Positions 54,048 through 63,219 of a stretch of DNA of 64,000 nucleotides are shown here, piece after piece. A program made the position numbers and the translations under genes. The notes beneath the pieces were generated by a model. That model made no database searches, had not been told where the DNA came from, and saw only the letters and a program-made list of their open reading frames with translations. The stretch is from Rhizobium sp. P32RR-XVIII. GTDB taxonomy: Bacteria; Pseudomonadota; Alphaproteobacteria; Rhizobiales; Rhizobiaceae. Location of the stretch: NCBI RefSeq assembly GCF_012641395.1, contig NZ_JABAIH010000001.1:868001-932000 (forward strand), read 5' to 3'. The stretch's first letter is position 1. Every line of letters starts with the position of its first letter.

Positions 54048-56720
54048 ATGACCAAGCTCGTCTATACGTTCGGCGAAGGGCAGGCGGAAGGCCGCGCCCG
54101 AAACCATGACGTCTTGGGCGGCAAGGGCGCCAACCTCGCCGAGATGTGCAGCCTTGGCCTGCCGGTGCCGCCGGGCTTCACCATCATCGCGGACGCCTGT
54201 AGTGATTACTATGCGGCCGGCAAACGCATCGATACCGTCCTGAAAGAGGAAATTCGACGCGGATTGGAAACGATCGAGGCGTCGACCGGCCGGCGCTTCG
54301 GCGCAAAGGACCGGCCGTTGCTTCTGTCCGTCCGCTCGGGTGCCCGCACGTCCATGCCGGGCATGATGGACACGGTTCTCAATCTCGGTCTCAACGACGA
54401 AACCGTGCAGGCGCTCGGACATGATGCGGGGGACGCCCGGTTCGCCTGGGACAGTTATCGCCGCTTCATCCAGATGTATGCGGATGTGGTCATGGGTCTC
54501 GACCACGAAATCTTCGAGGAAATCCTCGAGGACCAGAAGGCGCGCCTCGGCCATGAGTTTGATACCGAACTCACCGCCACCGACTGGCAGCATGTGGTTT
54601 TGCTCTATAAGGAGCTGATCGAAGAGGAACTCGGCGAGGAGTTCCCGCAAGACCCGGAAGAGCAGCTTTGGGGGGCCGTCGGCGCAGTCTTTTCGAGCTG
54701 GATGAGCCCGCGCGCAGTCACCTATCGCCAGTTACACAACATCCCAGGCACCTGGGGCACGGCCGTCAACATCCAGGCCATGGTGTTCGGCAATCTCGGC
54801 AATTCGTCGGCAACGGGGGTTGCCTTCACACGCAATCCCTCGACGGGCGAGAAGTCGCTCTACGGCGAATTTCTGGTCAACGCGCAAGGCGAAGACGTGG
54901 TCGCTGGCATCCGCACGCCGCAGAGCATCACGGAGGAAGGCCGCATCAATTCCGGCTCCGACCGCCCATCGCTGGAAAAGCTGATGCCGGAAGCGTTTGC
55001 CGAGCTCACCCGCATCTGCGCCGAGCTCGAGGCGCATTTCCGCGATATGCAGGACATCGAGTTCACGATCGAGCGCGGCAAGCTCTGGATGCTGCAGACT
55101 CGTTCCGGCAAGCGTTCGACGAAGGCAGCGATGAAGATCGCCGTCGACATGGTGGACGAGAAGCTGATCACCGAAGAGCAGGCGGTGCTGCGCATCGAGC
55201 CGTCGACGCTCGACCAGCTTCTGCATCCGACGATCGATCCCCGCGTCCAGGGCCAGGTGATCGGATCCGGATTGCCGGCCTCGCCGGGCGCTGCCACGGG
55301 CGAAATCGTCTTCACCGCCGAGGAGGCCGTGGAGGCGCAGGAGGAAGGCCGCAAGGTCATTCTGCTGCGCGTCGAAACGAGCCCGGAAGATATCCACGGC
55401 ATGCATGCTGCCGAAGGCATCCTGACCACGCGCGGCGGCATGACGAGCCATGCGGCTGTCGTTGCTCGCGGCATGGGCATCCCCTGCGTGGTCGGCGCGG
55501 GAACCATGCGGATCGATCTCCGCAACGAACGCCTCATCGGCATGGGCGTGACCCTGAAAAAAGGCGACGTCATAACCATCGACGGTTCCTCCGGGCACGT
55601 GCTGAAGGGCGAGGTACCGATGATCCAGCCAGAGCTTTCCGGCGATTTCGGCCGCATCATGGGCTGGGCCGACAGGGTTCGTCGCATGAGGGTGCGCACC
55701 AATGCCGACACGCCCGCCGATGCGCGCGCCGCGCGCGCCTTCGGGGCCGAAGGGATCGGTCTTTGCCGCACCGAGCATATGTTTTTCGAAGGCGAGCGCA
55801 TCCACGCGATGCGAGAGATGATCCTTGCCGAAGACGAGACGGGCAGACGGGCGGCGCTCGACAAGCTGTTGCCGATGCAGCGGCTGGATTTCACCGGCCT
55901 CTTCACCGTCATGCACGGCCTGCCGGTGACCATCCGCCTGCTCGACCCGCCGCTCCACGAGTTCCTGCCGAAGACGGACGAGGAGATTGCCGATGTAGCG
56001 GCCGCCATGGCCATGGAGGCCACCGCGCTTCGCCAACGCGTCGATGCGCTGCACGAGTTCAATCCGATGCTCGGCCACCGCGGCTGCCGCCTTGCCATCT
56101 CCTATCCTGAAATCGTCGAGATGCAGGCGCGCGCCATCTTCGAGGCCGCCGTCGCCGCTGCGCAGGAAACCGGTGCAGCCGTGGTGCCGGAAATCATGGT
56201 GCCGCTCGTCGGTCTGCGTTCCGAACTGGATTACGTCAAGGAACGGATCGATACGACTGCCAAGGCCGTCATGGCCGAAGGCGGCCTGAAGATCGACTAT
56301 CTCGTCGGCACAATGATCGAGCTTCCGCGCGCCGCTCTCCGCGCCCACAAGATCGCCGAGGCTGCCGAATTCTTCTCCTTTGGCACCAACGACCTGACGC
56401 AGACGACCTTCGGCATTTCCCGCGACGACGCTTCCGCCTTCATTCCGACGTACCAGCGCAAGGGAATCATCGAGCACGATCCCTTCATCTCACTGGACTT
56501 CGAGGGAGTCGGCGAGCTGATCAGCCTCGCCGCCGAACGCGGCAGGCGCACGCGCAACGACATGAAACTCGGTATTTGCGGCGAGCATGGCGGTGACCCG
56601 GTCTCGATCCATTTTTGCGAAGAGATCGGCCTCGACTACGTCTCCTGTTCGCCATTCCGCGTGCCGATTGCCCGGCTGGCGGCAGCGCAGGCAGCCATCA
56701 ACGGTAATCAGCGGTCGTAA
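54048..56720 (+). CDS. ppdK: pyruvate, phosphate dikinase
   Basis: 890 residues; interconverts pyruvate + ATP + Pi and PEP. The nucleotide-binding N-domain has KGANLAEMCSLGLPVPPGFT and SVRSGARTSMPGMMDTVLNL; the phosphohistidine is in ILTTRGGMTSHAAVVA; the PEP domain has FFSFGTNDLTQTTFGISRDD and the catalytic GICGEHGGDP near the end. Length and residues are complete. ATG 54048 has GGGGGAAAG upstream. Its 3' end overlaps the convergent lipoprotein gene by 13 bp. Confidence 0.97.
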   Translation: MTKLVYTFGEGQAEGRARNHDVLGGKGANLAEMCSLGLPVPPGFTIIADACSDYYAAGKRIDTVLKEEIRRGLETIEASTGRRFGAKDRPLLLSVRSGARTSMPGMMDTVLNLGLNDETVQALGHDAGDARFAWDSYRRFIQMYADVVMGLDHEIFEEILEDQKARLGHEFDTELTATDWQHVVLLYKELIEEELGEEFPQDPEEQLWGAVGAVFSSWMSPRAVTYRQLHNIPGTWGTAVNIQAMVFGNLGNSSATGVAFTRNPSTGEKSLYGEFLVNAQGEDVVAGIRTPQSITEEGRINSGSDRPSLEKLMPEAFAELTRICAELEAHFRDMQDIEFTIERGKLWMLQTRSGKRSTKAAMKIAVDMVDEKLITEEQAVLRIEPSTLDQLLHPTIDPRVQGQVIGSGLPASPGAATGEIVFTAEEAVEAQEEGRKVILLRVETSPEDIHGMHAAEGILTTRGGMTSHAAVVARGMGIPCVVGAGTMRIDLRNERLIGMGVTLKKGDVITIDGSSGHVLKGEVPMIQPELSGDFGRIMGWADRVRRMRVRTNADTPADARAARAFGAEGIGLCRTEHMFFEGERIHAMREMILAEDETGRRAALDKLLPMQRLDFTGLFTVMHGLPVTIRLLDPPLHEFLPKTDEEIADVAAAMAMEATALRQRVDALHEFNPMLGHRGCRLAISYPEIVEMQARAIFEAAVAAAQETGAAVVPEIMVPLVGLRSELDYVKERIDTTAKAVMAEGGLKIDYLVGTMIELPRAALRAHKIAEAAEFFSFGTNDLTQTTFGISRDDASAFIPTYQRKGIIEHDPFISLDFEGVGELISLAAERGRRTRNDMKLGICGEHGGDPVSIHFCEEIGLDYVSCSPFRVPIARLAAAQAAINGNQRS

Positions 56721-56965
56721 CGCGAACCGGAGATGAACCGGTCGAAGTTGTCGTCCGCCTGCAAGCGAAAGGCCCGTGCGTCGGCGCGCCGGTCAAGCTC
56801 GATGCGCTGCAGGCAGGTGGCAAAGGCATCGGTGCCGCGCCGGAAGCCATAGCTGAGGCATGTCCGGTCATCGATGGCTCGCTGCTCTGCCGGCGTCACA
56901 CTCTGGCAAGCCGAAAGGCCGATTGCGACCGCAGCGAGAGCGAAGGAAAGGGCGGAAAGACGCAT
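56708..56965 (-). CDS. small lipoprotein of unknown function
   Basis: 85 residues. The signal peptide ends in lipobox LSAC (MRLSALSFALAAVAIGLSAC), and the short mature part is charged (AIDDRTCLSYGFRRGTDAFA; FDRFISGSRYDR). ATG 56965 has CGGAG about 10 nt upstream. It overlaps the ppdK 3' end tail to tail. No family recognised beyond rhizobial small lipoproteins. Confidence 0.7.
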   Translation of the reverse strand: MRLSALSFALAAVAIGLSACQSVTPAEQRAIDDRTCLSYGFRRGTDAFATCLQRIELDRRADARAFRLQADDNFDRFISGSRYDR

Positions 56966-57056
56966 GGTGCACATTCTCCGATGCATGAACCGGTCGCCCG
57001 ACAAAAGGCGATTTGCCGGCTCGCGTCAACAAGCACCGGAAAAAACGATGAACTCG

Positions 57057-57446
57057 TCAGATGCGCTCCAGAACCTCGATGAAGGCATCCGCAAAGCGCA
57101 CGAGATGGGCCGTCTCCTGATCCGGCGCCTGGATCCGGATTTCCGAGCTGTTGCCATCGAGAACGGCAAGCAGGACCCGCATTCCGCCATTGACCGACGG
57201 CACACGCAAAACGCCGATGCGCTTGCAATCCTCGATCAGGCCGGCGGCCGGAAGATCGAAGAGGAATTCGCCCCTGGCATTACCCGCCGCGGTGCGCACG
57301 GCGTCGCAGAAACCTGCGTCGCCGCCGTCATAACCTTCCAGCGAAAGCTCGAGCTGGAGAAGCTCCATCGGCAGGAAGGATGCGGATTGATCGCTTGTGC
57401 CTCGCCGGGAAGTCTGCGGCTTTGTGGTCGTTTCCGATGAAAGCAT
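57057..57446 (-). CDS. hypothetical protein
   Basis: 129 residues, no export signal. After a disordered ~25-residue N-terminus comes a compact domain with GFCDAVRTAAGNARGEFLFD, GGMRVLLAVLDGNSSEIRIQ and a C-terminal helix (ETAHLVRFADAFIEVLERI). Codon use looks coding. I do not recognise the family. Lies between a lipoprotein gene and the DUF1499 gene. Confidence 0.6.
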   Translation of the reverse strand: MLSSETTTKPQTSRRGTSDQSASFLPMELLQLELSLEGYDGGDAGFCDAVRTAAGNARGEFLFDLPAAGLIEDCKRIGVLRVPSVNGGMRVLLAVLDGNSSEIRIQAPDQETAHLVRFADAFIEVLERI

Positions 57447-57661
57447 TGCCCTCTATGCTCCTTCCAGTTGTGCCAAAACCCAGATCACCCTTTCGACATA
57501 TCAGATCTTGCTTATGAAAGCCATCTCACCCTTTTGGGTGGATTGCGGGCTCCGTGTGGCGAGACAACAGTTTCAATTTGGACGAATCTTGCCATAAACA
57601 AAAGTGCGCTCCTCTCGGGGCTCCCCAGGCGAATGCGCGCTGCGCGTAACCGGTAAATTTG

Positions 57662-58567
57662 ATGGCCATCCGTTTTGACCGCCCCGTTTCCAATTCGGCC
57701 CGCTTTTCGCGGCGCATCGGGGCGTTTGCACTGGTGCTCTGGGTCGCGGTGCTCATCGCCCATCGCTTCGGCGGGCTGGCGACGCCCTATTTCGTGCTGC
57801 TTGTTCTTTTTTCCTTCGGTTGTGCACTGTTTGCCGCCTTGCTGGCGGCCGAGGGTCTCAGAAGCCTCTGGATGACCGGAGCCGAAGGCGGGCTGGATGC
57901 GCTGAAAGCGCTGATCTTTGCCATTTTTCCGCTGGCATTCGGCGGATTTGCCGCCGAGCGTTACTTGACGCTGCCGGCCATCTACGACGTATCGACCGAT
58001 GTCTCTTCGGCACCCGATTGGCTCTCGCCGCCGCACGCCGATCAGATCTGGATGAAGCGCAACCCGGATGTGTCGCCGCAGGAACGCGAAGAACAGCTTC
58101 TTGCCTATCCCGAACTCACCGGCAGGCGTTACGAAGGCGCGATCGACCGCGTTCTGGAAGCCGTGAAGAAGGTGGCAAAGCAAAACCGCATTACCATTAC
58201 CAAGACTGAAGGCGAAGGCGAGCCGGTCCGTGACCTAGAGGATGTGCCGGCGAAGCCCGCGCCGGGCAGCGATGCCGTCGCCGAAGCGCCTGATCAGGTT
58301 CCCGTTCCCATGCCCCGGCCTTTCGAGGATGACGTCGCAAAGCTGATCCGCGGTGCAAACGGCGTGACGCTGCAGGGCGAGACACGCACGCTCATCCTCG
58401 GCCTGCGCTTCGATGTCTTGATCCGCCTGCGCGAAGAAGCCGAAACCACCTTCGTCGACATCCGCGTTGCCTCCCGCTACGGTCAGAGCGATCTCGGCCT
58501 CAGCGCCGAAATCGCCGGCGAATATCTCGCAGCCCTCGATATGGAGCTGCTGGGGATCGCAGGGTAG
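57662..58567 (+). CDS. DUF1499 domain membrane protein
   Basis: 301 residues: three N-terminal hydrophobic helices (RIGAFALVLWVAVLIAHRFG; FVLLVLFSFGCALFAALLAA; ALKALIFAIFPLAFGG) and a C-terminal DUF1499 domain (ERYLTLPAIYDVSTDVSSAP; TTFVDIRVASRYGQSDLGLS). Function unknown. ATG 57662 was preferred to the TTG just before it. Convergent with the MBL-fold gene. Confidence 0.85.
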   Translation: MAIRFDRPVSNSARFSRRIGAFALVLWVAVLIAHRFGGLATPYFVLLVLFSFGCALFAALLAAEGLRSLWMTGAEGGLDALKALIFAIFPLAFGGFAAERYLTLPAIYDVSTDVSSAPDWLSPPHADQIWMKRNPDVSPQEREEQLLAYPELTGRRYEGAIDRVLEAVKKVAKQNRITITKTEGEGEPVRDLEDVPAKPAPGSDAVAEAPDQVPVPMPRPFEDDVAKLIRGANGVTLQGETRTLILGLRFDVLIRLREEAETTFVDIRVASRYGQSDLGLSAEIAGEYLAALDMELLGIAG

Positions 58568-58593
58568 GGCGGGCGCGAAGCGCCGCCTTTGCT

Positions 58594-59502
58594 TTAGCTT
58601 GGCCGATATGCGCCGAGAAGCCGGGGCGGCCCGTCGGTCGTGATCTCGCCGCGCTCCACCAGATCCTCGATATGCGCGAAGACCGAAAGCGCCGCCGCGC
58701 CATGGAGTCTGGGGTCGGTATCGCGGTAGATCACCTTCACCATGTCGGGGATCAGCCGGTCGCCCGCCTTTATCCGTTGAAGCACGGTACGTTCGCGCAT
58801 GCGGCGATGGGTTTTCAGAGCGCGCATGAAGGTAACGGGACGCCGCACCGGCCCGCCATGGCCCGGCAGAAGCAGGTGGTCGCGGCGCTCGATCAGCTTG
58901 TCGAGCGAGGCCATGTAATCGGCCATCGAGCCGTCCGGCGGGGCAACGACGGAGGTCGCCCAGGCCATGACATGGTCGCCGGAAAAGAGGATGCCGGTTC
59001 CTTCGAGCGCGAAGGCGGCGTGGTTTGCGGCGTGGCCCGGCGTTAGGACGGCGGTCAGCGCCCACCCGTCACCCTCAATGGTCTCGCCGTCGCTGACCGC
59101 GATATCCGGCACAAAGCCGGTGTCCGAGCTTTCGGCAAACGGGTTGACCTCGCCGTCATGGAGCGGCCGCGCCGCCCGGTGCGGCCCTTCGCCGACGGTG
59201 AGCGCGCCGGTCTCGCGTCGCAGCCGCGCGGCAAGCGGCGAGTGGTCGCGATGCGTATGGGTGATGAAGATATGCGTGACCCTGCGGCCCGCCAGTGCCT
59301 CCGTCAGCGCCTGGAAATGCGCCTCGTTCTCCGGTCCCGGATCGATGACCGCGACGGACGACGTGCCGACGATGTAGGTATTCGTTCCGTGAAAGGTGAA
59401 GGGGCTTGGATTGTTGGCGGTGATGCGCTGCACCCCCGGCTCAACCTCCACCGCGCGGCCATAGTGAGGCTCGAAGGCCAGATCGAATTTCGGGCTCGCC
59501 AT
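58594..59502 (-). CDS. MBL-fold metallo-hydrolase
   Basis: 302 residues with the metallo-beta-lactamase zinc motif HTHRDHSPL (HxHxDH), a second His in PGHAANHAAF and the Asp/His of FSGDHVMAW. A C-terminal winged-helix-like tail follows (VIYRDTDPRLHGAAALSVFA), as in LACTB2-type enzymes, some of which are RNases or thioesterase-like hydrolases. Begins 3 bp after the cupin gene stop, so the two form an operon. Confidence 0.9.
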   Translation of the reverse strand: MASPKFDLAFEPHYGRAVEVEPGVQRITANNPSPFTFHGTNTYIVGTSSVAVIDPGPENEAHFQALTEALAGRRVTHIFITHTHRDHSPLAARLRRETGALTVGEGPHRAARPLHDGEVNPFAESSDTGFVPDIAVSDGETIEGDGWALTAVLTPGHAANHAAFALEGTGILFSGDHVMAWATSVVAPPDGSMADYMASLDKLIERRDHLLLPGHGGPVRRPVTFMRALKTHRRMRERTVLQRIKAGDRLIPDMVKVIYRDTDPRLHGAAALSVFAHIEDLVERGEITTDGPPRLLGAYRPS

Positions 59503-59505
59503 GGC

Positions 59506-59802
59506 TTACTTGTATTCTATCTCGATGAACGACATCGGCTCGCTTCCGGCATTGACGACATTGTGCTCCGTGCCCGCCTCGCGCCGGTAGGCCGCTCCCT
59601 TGGCGACGTCGACGCGGCGGCTGCCGTCCGCATCCTCGATCAGGAATTTGCAATCGGTCATCGGCACCACGACATAGCCCAGCCCGTGCGTATGCACGCC
59701 GGTATCCGCACCCGGCTCGAAATCCCAGCGCGTGATGCGCACCACGGCATCGTCGAGAAGAAGCGTGGCAAGGGCAGGCGGGCGGGCGCGGTACTGGCTC
59801 AT
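59506..59802 (-). CDS. cupin domain protein
   Basis: 98 residues: a single cupin barrel with VHTHGLGYVVVP (the metal His pair) and YRREAGTEHNVVNAGSEPMS (second His). Small cupins serve as enzymes or binding proteins; the reaction is not assignable. Two adjacent ATG codons; the second (59802) has GGAG at 5 nt. Upstream of, and probably translated with, the MBL-fold gene. Confidence 0.88.
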   Translation of the reverse strand: MSQYRARPPALATLLLDDAVVRITRWDFEPGADTGVHTHGLGYVVVPMTDCKFLIEDADGSRRVDVAKGAAYRREAGTEHNVVNAGSEPMSFIEIEYK

Positions 59803-59959
59803 CATCTCTCCGTCGGCTTGGATAGCGCAGGCCCAGACCTAGCACGGCCGATAGCGCACAGAAATATGGCTTGAGGCGCAAGTTAGTGATTGTGAGGCAG
59901 CCGGACCTTTGCTAATCAGGCCTCGCTTCGGCAAGCGGGATTCCGCTCTCATGCTCTGG

Positions 59960-60034
59960 TGGGGCGTCGCCAAGCGGTAAGGCACCGGTTTTTGGTACCG
60001 GCATTCCCAGGTTCGAATCCTGGCGCCCCAGCCA
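59960..60034 (+). tRNA. tRNA-Gln (anticodon TTG)
   Basis: A 75-nt cloverleaf with CCA encoded. Acceptor TGGGGCG pairs CGCCCCA; anticodon stem CCGGT/ACCGG encloses loop TTTTGGT giving TTG; T-loop GGTTCGAATCC is standard; discriminator base G. No integrase or attachment repeat is nearby. Confidence 0.96.
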
Positions 60035-60167
60035 AGTTTCCCTTTTCAAGCCAGAATCGCAGTTTTCCCCGCATTTAATGAATAGCTGGAATCAAATTCG
60101 CAGACTGTTGTACGCGTTGCTTTACGAGAAGGTGACCGCCACTCCGTCGGTCGCCGGTATCACACTT

Positions 60168-61487
60168 TCACTGGAGAAGCCGGATAGCGCCGGGATTGTT
60201 GATCTGGTTGTTCGCCAGTTCCGACTTGCAATCCAGCTTGAACGTGCTGTTGCCGGTCATGGTGATCTGCTGGGCGATGATGCGGACGCATTCGCCAGTC
60301 GTCGCACCATTGCCAGCGTACTGGACTTCCTCGGCTGCCGGCATGTAGATGATGCCGTTGAGGTGCGAGTTGCTGTTCCCGTTGATGACCGCAGGGGCGG
60401 TGTTGCTGCGGTCGGCGACGATCGAGAATCCAGCCCATGCACCCGATGTAGGGGCGGTGATGTTGAAGGTCGAGCCGCCATGGATGTCAATCTCGGCACC
60501 GTTCAGCAGGAAGAAGGTGACCTGATCGCCGGTGATGACCGACTGGCTGGCGAATTTCAGCGTGCCGCCGTCGATCAGGTAATTGCCGGGCTGCAGCGTC
60601 ACATTGCCCTTGATTTCGAGGCCGTCATACGTCCCCGGCTTCAGCGTCACGGAATATCCTGCGGGAGGCTTGCTTGGCGTCTTGCCCGTTCCATTGCAGG
60701 TGCCGCCACCACCGCCGCCGACAAAGACCTGTCCGCATCCGGACAGGTCCACCCATTGTCCGGCTGCCGGCATGGTTTTGCGCTTGAACGGGTCGATGGC
60801 CGCGGGGGTTCTTTCGCGCGCTTGGCCGCATGCGAGGTCGATGCTGCTCGGCGACGCCGACACCTTGCCGGGCGTGTAAAGACATTCCGTCTTCAGGGTC
60901 CCCGAGCCGCCGACATAGATGGCTTCGTTGCTGTTTGAGTTTGCGGTGATCGAGCATCCCGAGGTGTCGACCTTGGAACTGCCGCTGACGTCGAACGCGC
61001 GGTCGGCCGTCGGGTGAAGCGCCAGGATGCAGGCTTCCGTGCCGGTTTGGTAAGAGGCGCTGCTGCGGCGGGAGATAGGGAACGACAGGCGCGTCAGGAA
61101 CACAGGCTTGTAGTTGAACGCATAGTCAGCCGCCGCCATGATCTGCTGTCCCACCTGGGAATAGACGATGTGCAGAGATGGAGGTTGCGCCGCCGGCGTG
61201 GCTTCCTCGTTGCCGTTGGAAACGTCCCAATTTCCTGCGAACATTTCGTTCGCCAGCTGGGTGGCTTCCGCCTCGGTGTGGCCCTCACCGAAAAACCGCA
61301 CCGCCGCAAGCGCGGCGCTGTCCAGCGACTCCTGCAACTTGTCAGCCTCGAAACTGGCATTTGTGAAGTCGACAGCGACGGAGGCCGCCCCGAGCAGCGG
61401 AACCATTGCCAGCGCCGTCAGGATTGCGAAGTTGCCGCCTTCGTCGCGAACAAATCGATGGGCATGCCGGCTGAAAAATTCACGCAT
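60168..61487 (-). CDS. TadG-like pilus-assembly family protein (TadE/G N-terminus)
   Basis: 439 residues. A basic N-terminus is followed by a pilin-like helix (NFAILTALAMVPLLGAASVA) and KLQESLDSAALAAVRF, typical of TadG-type proteins with a VWA-like or novel exported domain. The later part is Gly/Asn/Thr-rich and looks like a right-handed beta-helix (GLEIKGNVTLQPGNYLIDGG; EIDIHGGSTFNITAP). Six or more cysteines are scattered through it. No other tad or flp genes are present, so it stands alone. Confidence 0.8.
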   Translation of the reverse strand: MREFFSRHAHRFVRDEGGNFAILTALAMVPLLGAASVAVDFTNASFEADKLQESLDSAALAAVRFFGEGHTEAEATQLANEMFAGNWDVSNGNEEATPAAQPPSLHIVYSQVGQQIMAAADYAFNYKPVFLTRLSFPISRRSSASYQTGTEACILALHPTADRAFDVSGSSKVDTSGCSITANSNSNEAIYVGGSGTLKTECLYTPGKVSASPSSIDLACGQARERTPAAIDPFKRKTMPAAGQWVDLSGCGQVFVGGGGGGTCNGTGKTPSKPPAGYSVTLKPGTYDGLEIKGNVTLQPGNYLIDGGTLKFASQSVITGDQVTFFLLNGAEIDIHGGSTFNITAPTSGAWAGFSIVADRSNTAPAVINGNSNSHLNGIIYMPAAEEVQYAGNGATTGECVRIIAQQITMTGNSTFKLDCKSELANNQINNPGAIRLLQ

Positions 61488-61740
61488 TTTTGCGCCCCAG
61501 ATTCAATCGAGTCGCGGGACACATTAGTTGCTAATAATATAAGGATAGGTTGCTTCATCTATTCGAATTGTACATATCCCAAAGATCTCCACCGTCATGC
61601 GGTAGCGCCCGCTTTGGCGCATTCGAGAACGGGCGATTGGAGATTTCGACAAGGGTATGTCGATGGCGATAACGTCGATCGGGAAGGCCGCCAACGAAGC
61701 CTTCTTGCCCGCCGATCTTCACCGGCGGGCAATCGGTTAA
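61488..61740. other. 253-bp gap with a GC-rich hairpin
   Basis: Holds TTGCCCGCCG-N7-CGGCGGGCAA (about 61711-61737) just after the stop of the lipoprotein gene; there is no T-tract, so termination is doubtful. The left part is AT-rich and likely carries the promoter of the TadG-like gene. No coding frame is convincing. Confidence 0.4.
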
Positions 61741-62154
61741 TCACTGCCCCGGCTGCGCCGGCGCCAAAAACTCGCCGCAATAGGATTTGCTGTTTTCGCC
61801 CGGGATGTCGCCCATGGTGCGGATGCTGCGGATCGTATAGCTGGAATCGGTGGTGACCTGGGCCTGGCAGCGCAGGTAGAGCGTGCGGGCGGCACTGACC
61901 TGCCTGCCGCGCTTGCCGTTTTCGCCATCCTCATATTTGGCTGGGACACGGACGGTCTTGTAGCCGCCCTTCCACGTGTAAACGGTGGCCGAGCCGTCTT
62001 CGGTGTCGGCGATCGGCGGGCCGTAGGCGGCGAAGAACTTGCCGGCCGACTGGCCGACCCAGCGTGCTGAAATAGGATCGCTTGCAGAAGGTATGGTCGT
62101 GCAGCCGGCAAGCGCAATGGCAAGCCCGGCCGCGGCAATGGTGCGGAGTGTCAT
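61741..62154 (-). CDS. conserved lipoprotein of unknown function
   Basis: 137 residues. The signal peptide ends in lipobox LAGC (MTLRTIAAAGLAIALAGC), followed by ISARWVGQSAGKFFAAYGPP and a central YTWKGGYKTVRVPAKY strand region; two cysteines (RCQ, YCG) remain. Resembles small rhizobial outer-envelope lipoproteins; function unknown. Confidence 0.75.
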   Translation of the reverse strand: MTLRTIAAAGLAIALAGCTTIPSASDPISARWVGQSAGKFFAAYGPPIADTEDGSATVYTWKGGYKTVRVPAKYEDGENGKRGRQVSAARTLYLRCQAQVTTDSSYTIRSIRTMGDIPGENSKSYCGEFLAPAQPGQ

Positions 62155-62422
62155 TTAATCGTCCCTGAATTTATTGCGCATTGAGGGCGCAAACCATTGC
62201 TGGCCAACGGTTTCCGCGTGTCCCGCGAGCCCTTTAGCGCGGAACCCGGAAAAAGAAAATTGCCTCTGCTTCGCAATTGCGAAATTTGCTGCGGGTGTGG
62301 CTTTTTGTTGCAGTGTTCACGCGCTCGAGTGCTGTCACGCCACTGTAAAAAAATGCCGCCGGTTTTTGAAATTTGGTGCTTGCGCAACGGGATGGGCCGG
62401 TCTATAGAGGCGCCGCTGGTCA

Positions 62423-62499
62423 CGGAGTGTAGCGCAGTCTGGTAGCGCACCACGTTCGGGACGTGGGGGTCGAGTGTTCGAATCACTCCACTCCGACCA
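62423..62499 (+). tRNA. tRNA-Pro (anticodon CGG)
   Basis: A 77-nt cloverleaf with CCA encoded. Acceptor CGGAGTG pairs CACTCCG; anticodon stem CCACG/CGTGG encloses loop TTCGGGA giving CGG; T-arm GAGTG-TTCGAAT-CACTC. Discriminator base A. Confidence 0.96.
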
Positions 62500-62971
62500 G
62501 CCGAAAAGTTCGGTTTTACGGGCTTTTATCCCGAAAGAGCATTTCTCCGAAAATACCATTTCTTGACAACGGACCGATCGCGGACCGTTTGAGCAGTTAT
62601 AACGCGTTCGCTGCCTGTTGTTGGAAGCCCGGACTAGCATGTGCGTATGGGCGGGTTTTCAGACTTGAGACCCTTGTGAACCTTCTCCCGCGCTGCCGAC
62701 GCCGAACAAGAAGACTCCGCCCTGATCACAAGGGCGAGTATTCGCTCGATCCACATGGATATCCACTTATAGTAGCTCTATATTCGACTGCTCGTGACCC
62801 GAGTAAAAATCACTGTGTTGTCGATGCGGCCATGCTGCAAGACGGTCTGCACCATGGCGAGCAACGCGGGGCGATGATATAGGCAGTTCATAAGCAAGAA
62901 GGACAGAAGCTTATCGCCGCTGCCAGGGAATGTGAGCTACGGCCGCATTCAACTGAACTGAGGAGGATGAA
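62500..62971. other. 472-bp gap after tRNA-Pro, no gene supported
   Basis: An open frame from 62463 runs through here but begins inside the tRNA and has no coding character. A TTGACA at about 62566 lacks a matching -10, and a CTATAT-like -10 at about 62785 lacks a -35. No flanking direct repeat of the tRNA end was seen, so no clear attachment site. Confidence 0.45.
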
Positions 62972-63133
62972 ATGCTGCGCACGATCCTGCTTGTTGTCCT
63001 GATAGTCATCATGTTTGGCGCCCTACCATATTGGCCCTATATGGCGACGCGCGGGTTCGGCTATGGCCCATCGAGCGTCGCATTGCTCCTGCTGGCCATT
63101 GTCCTCGTGCTGATCAGTTTGAGGCGGATATAA
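62972..63133 (+). CDS. DUF3309 small membrane protein
   Basis: 53 residues: MLRTILLVVLIVIMFGALPY, WPYMATRGFGYGPSSVALLL and a second helix ending LISLRRI. The two-helix hairpin with the central WPY...GYGPS loop is the DUF3309 pattern, common in rhizobia and of unknown function. AGGAGG is 6 nt before the ATG. Confidence 0.88.
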   Translation: MLRTILLVVLIVIMFGALPYWPYMATRGFGYGPSSVALLLLAIVLVLISLRRI

Positions 63134-63188
63134 GTGAAGGCGTTGCTAACTGCGGCGCGCCTCATCGAGCGCGCTTCGACGTGATAGG

Positions 63189-63211
63189 AAAAAGGGGCCT
63201 TGCGGCCCCTT
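63189..63211 (-). terminator. terminator of cysN
   Basis: Stem AAGGGGCC / GGCCCCTT with a 4-nt loop; on the minus strand it is followed by TTTTT. It lies 9 bp after the cysN stop. Confidence 0.82.
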
Positions 63212-63219
63212 GATCACGT

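Noticed and set aside
54732..56477. 581-codon open frame opposite ppdK
   Set aside because: Antisense to an intact ppdK with complete motifs.
62463..62882. Open frame starting inside tRNA-Pro
   Set aside because: Begins in a tRNA, lacks an SD and shows no codon bias or family features.
62423..62971. Integrated element at tRNA-Pro
   Set aside because: No integrase, no repeat of the tRNA 3' end and no phage-like genes downstream.
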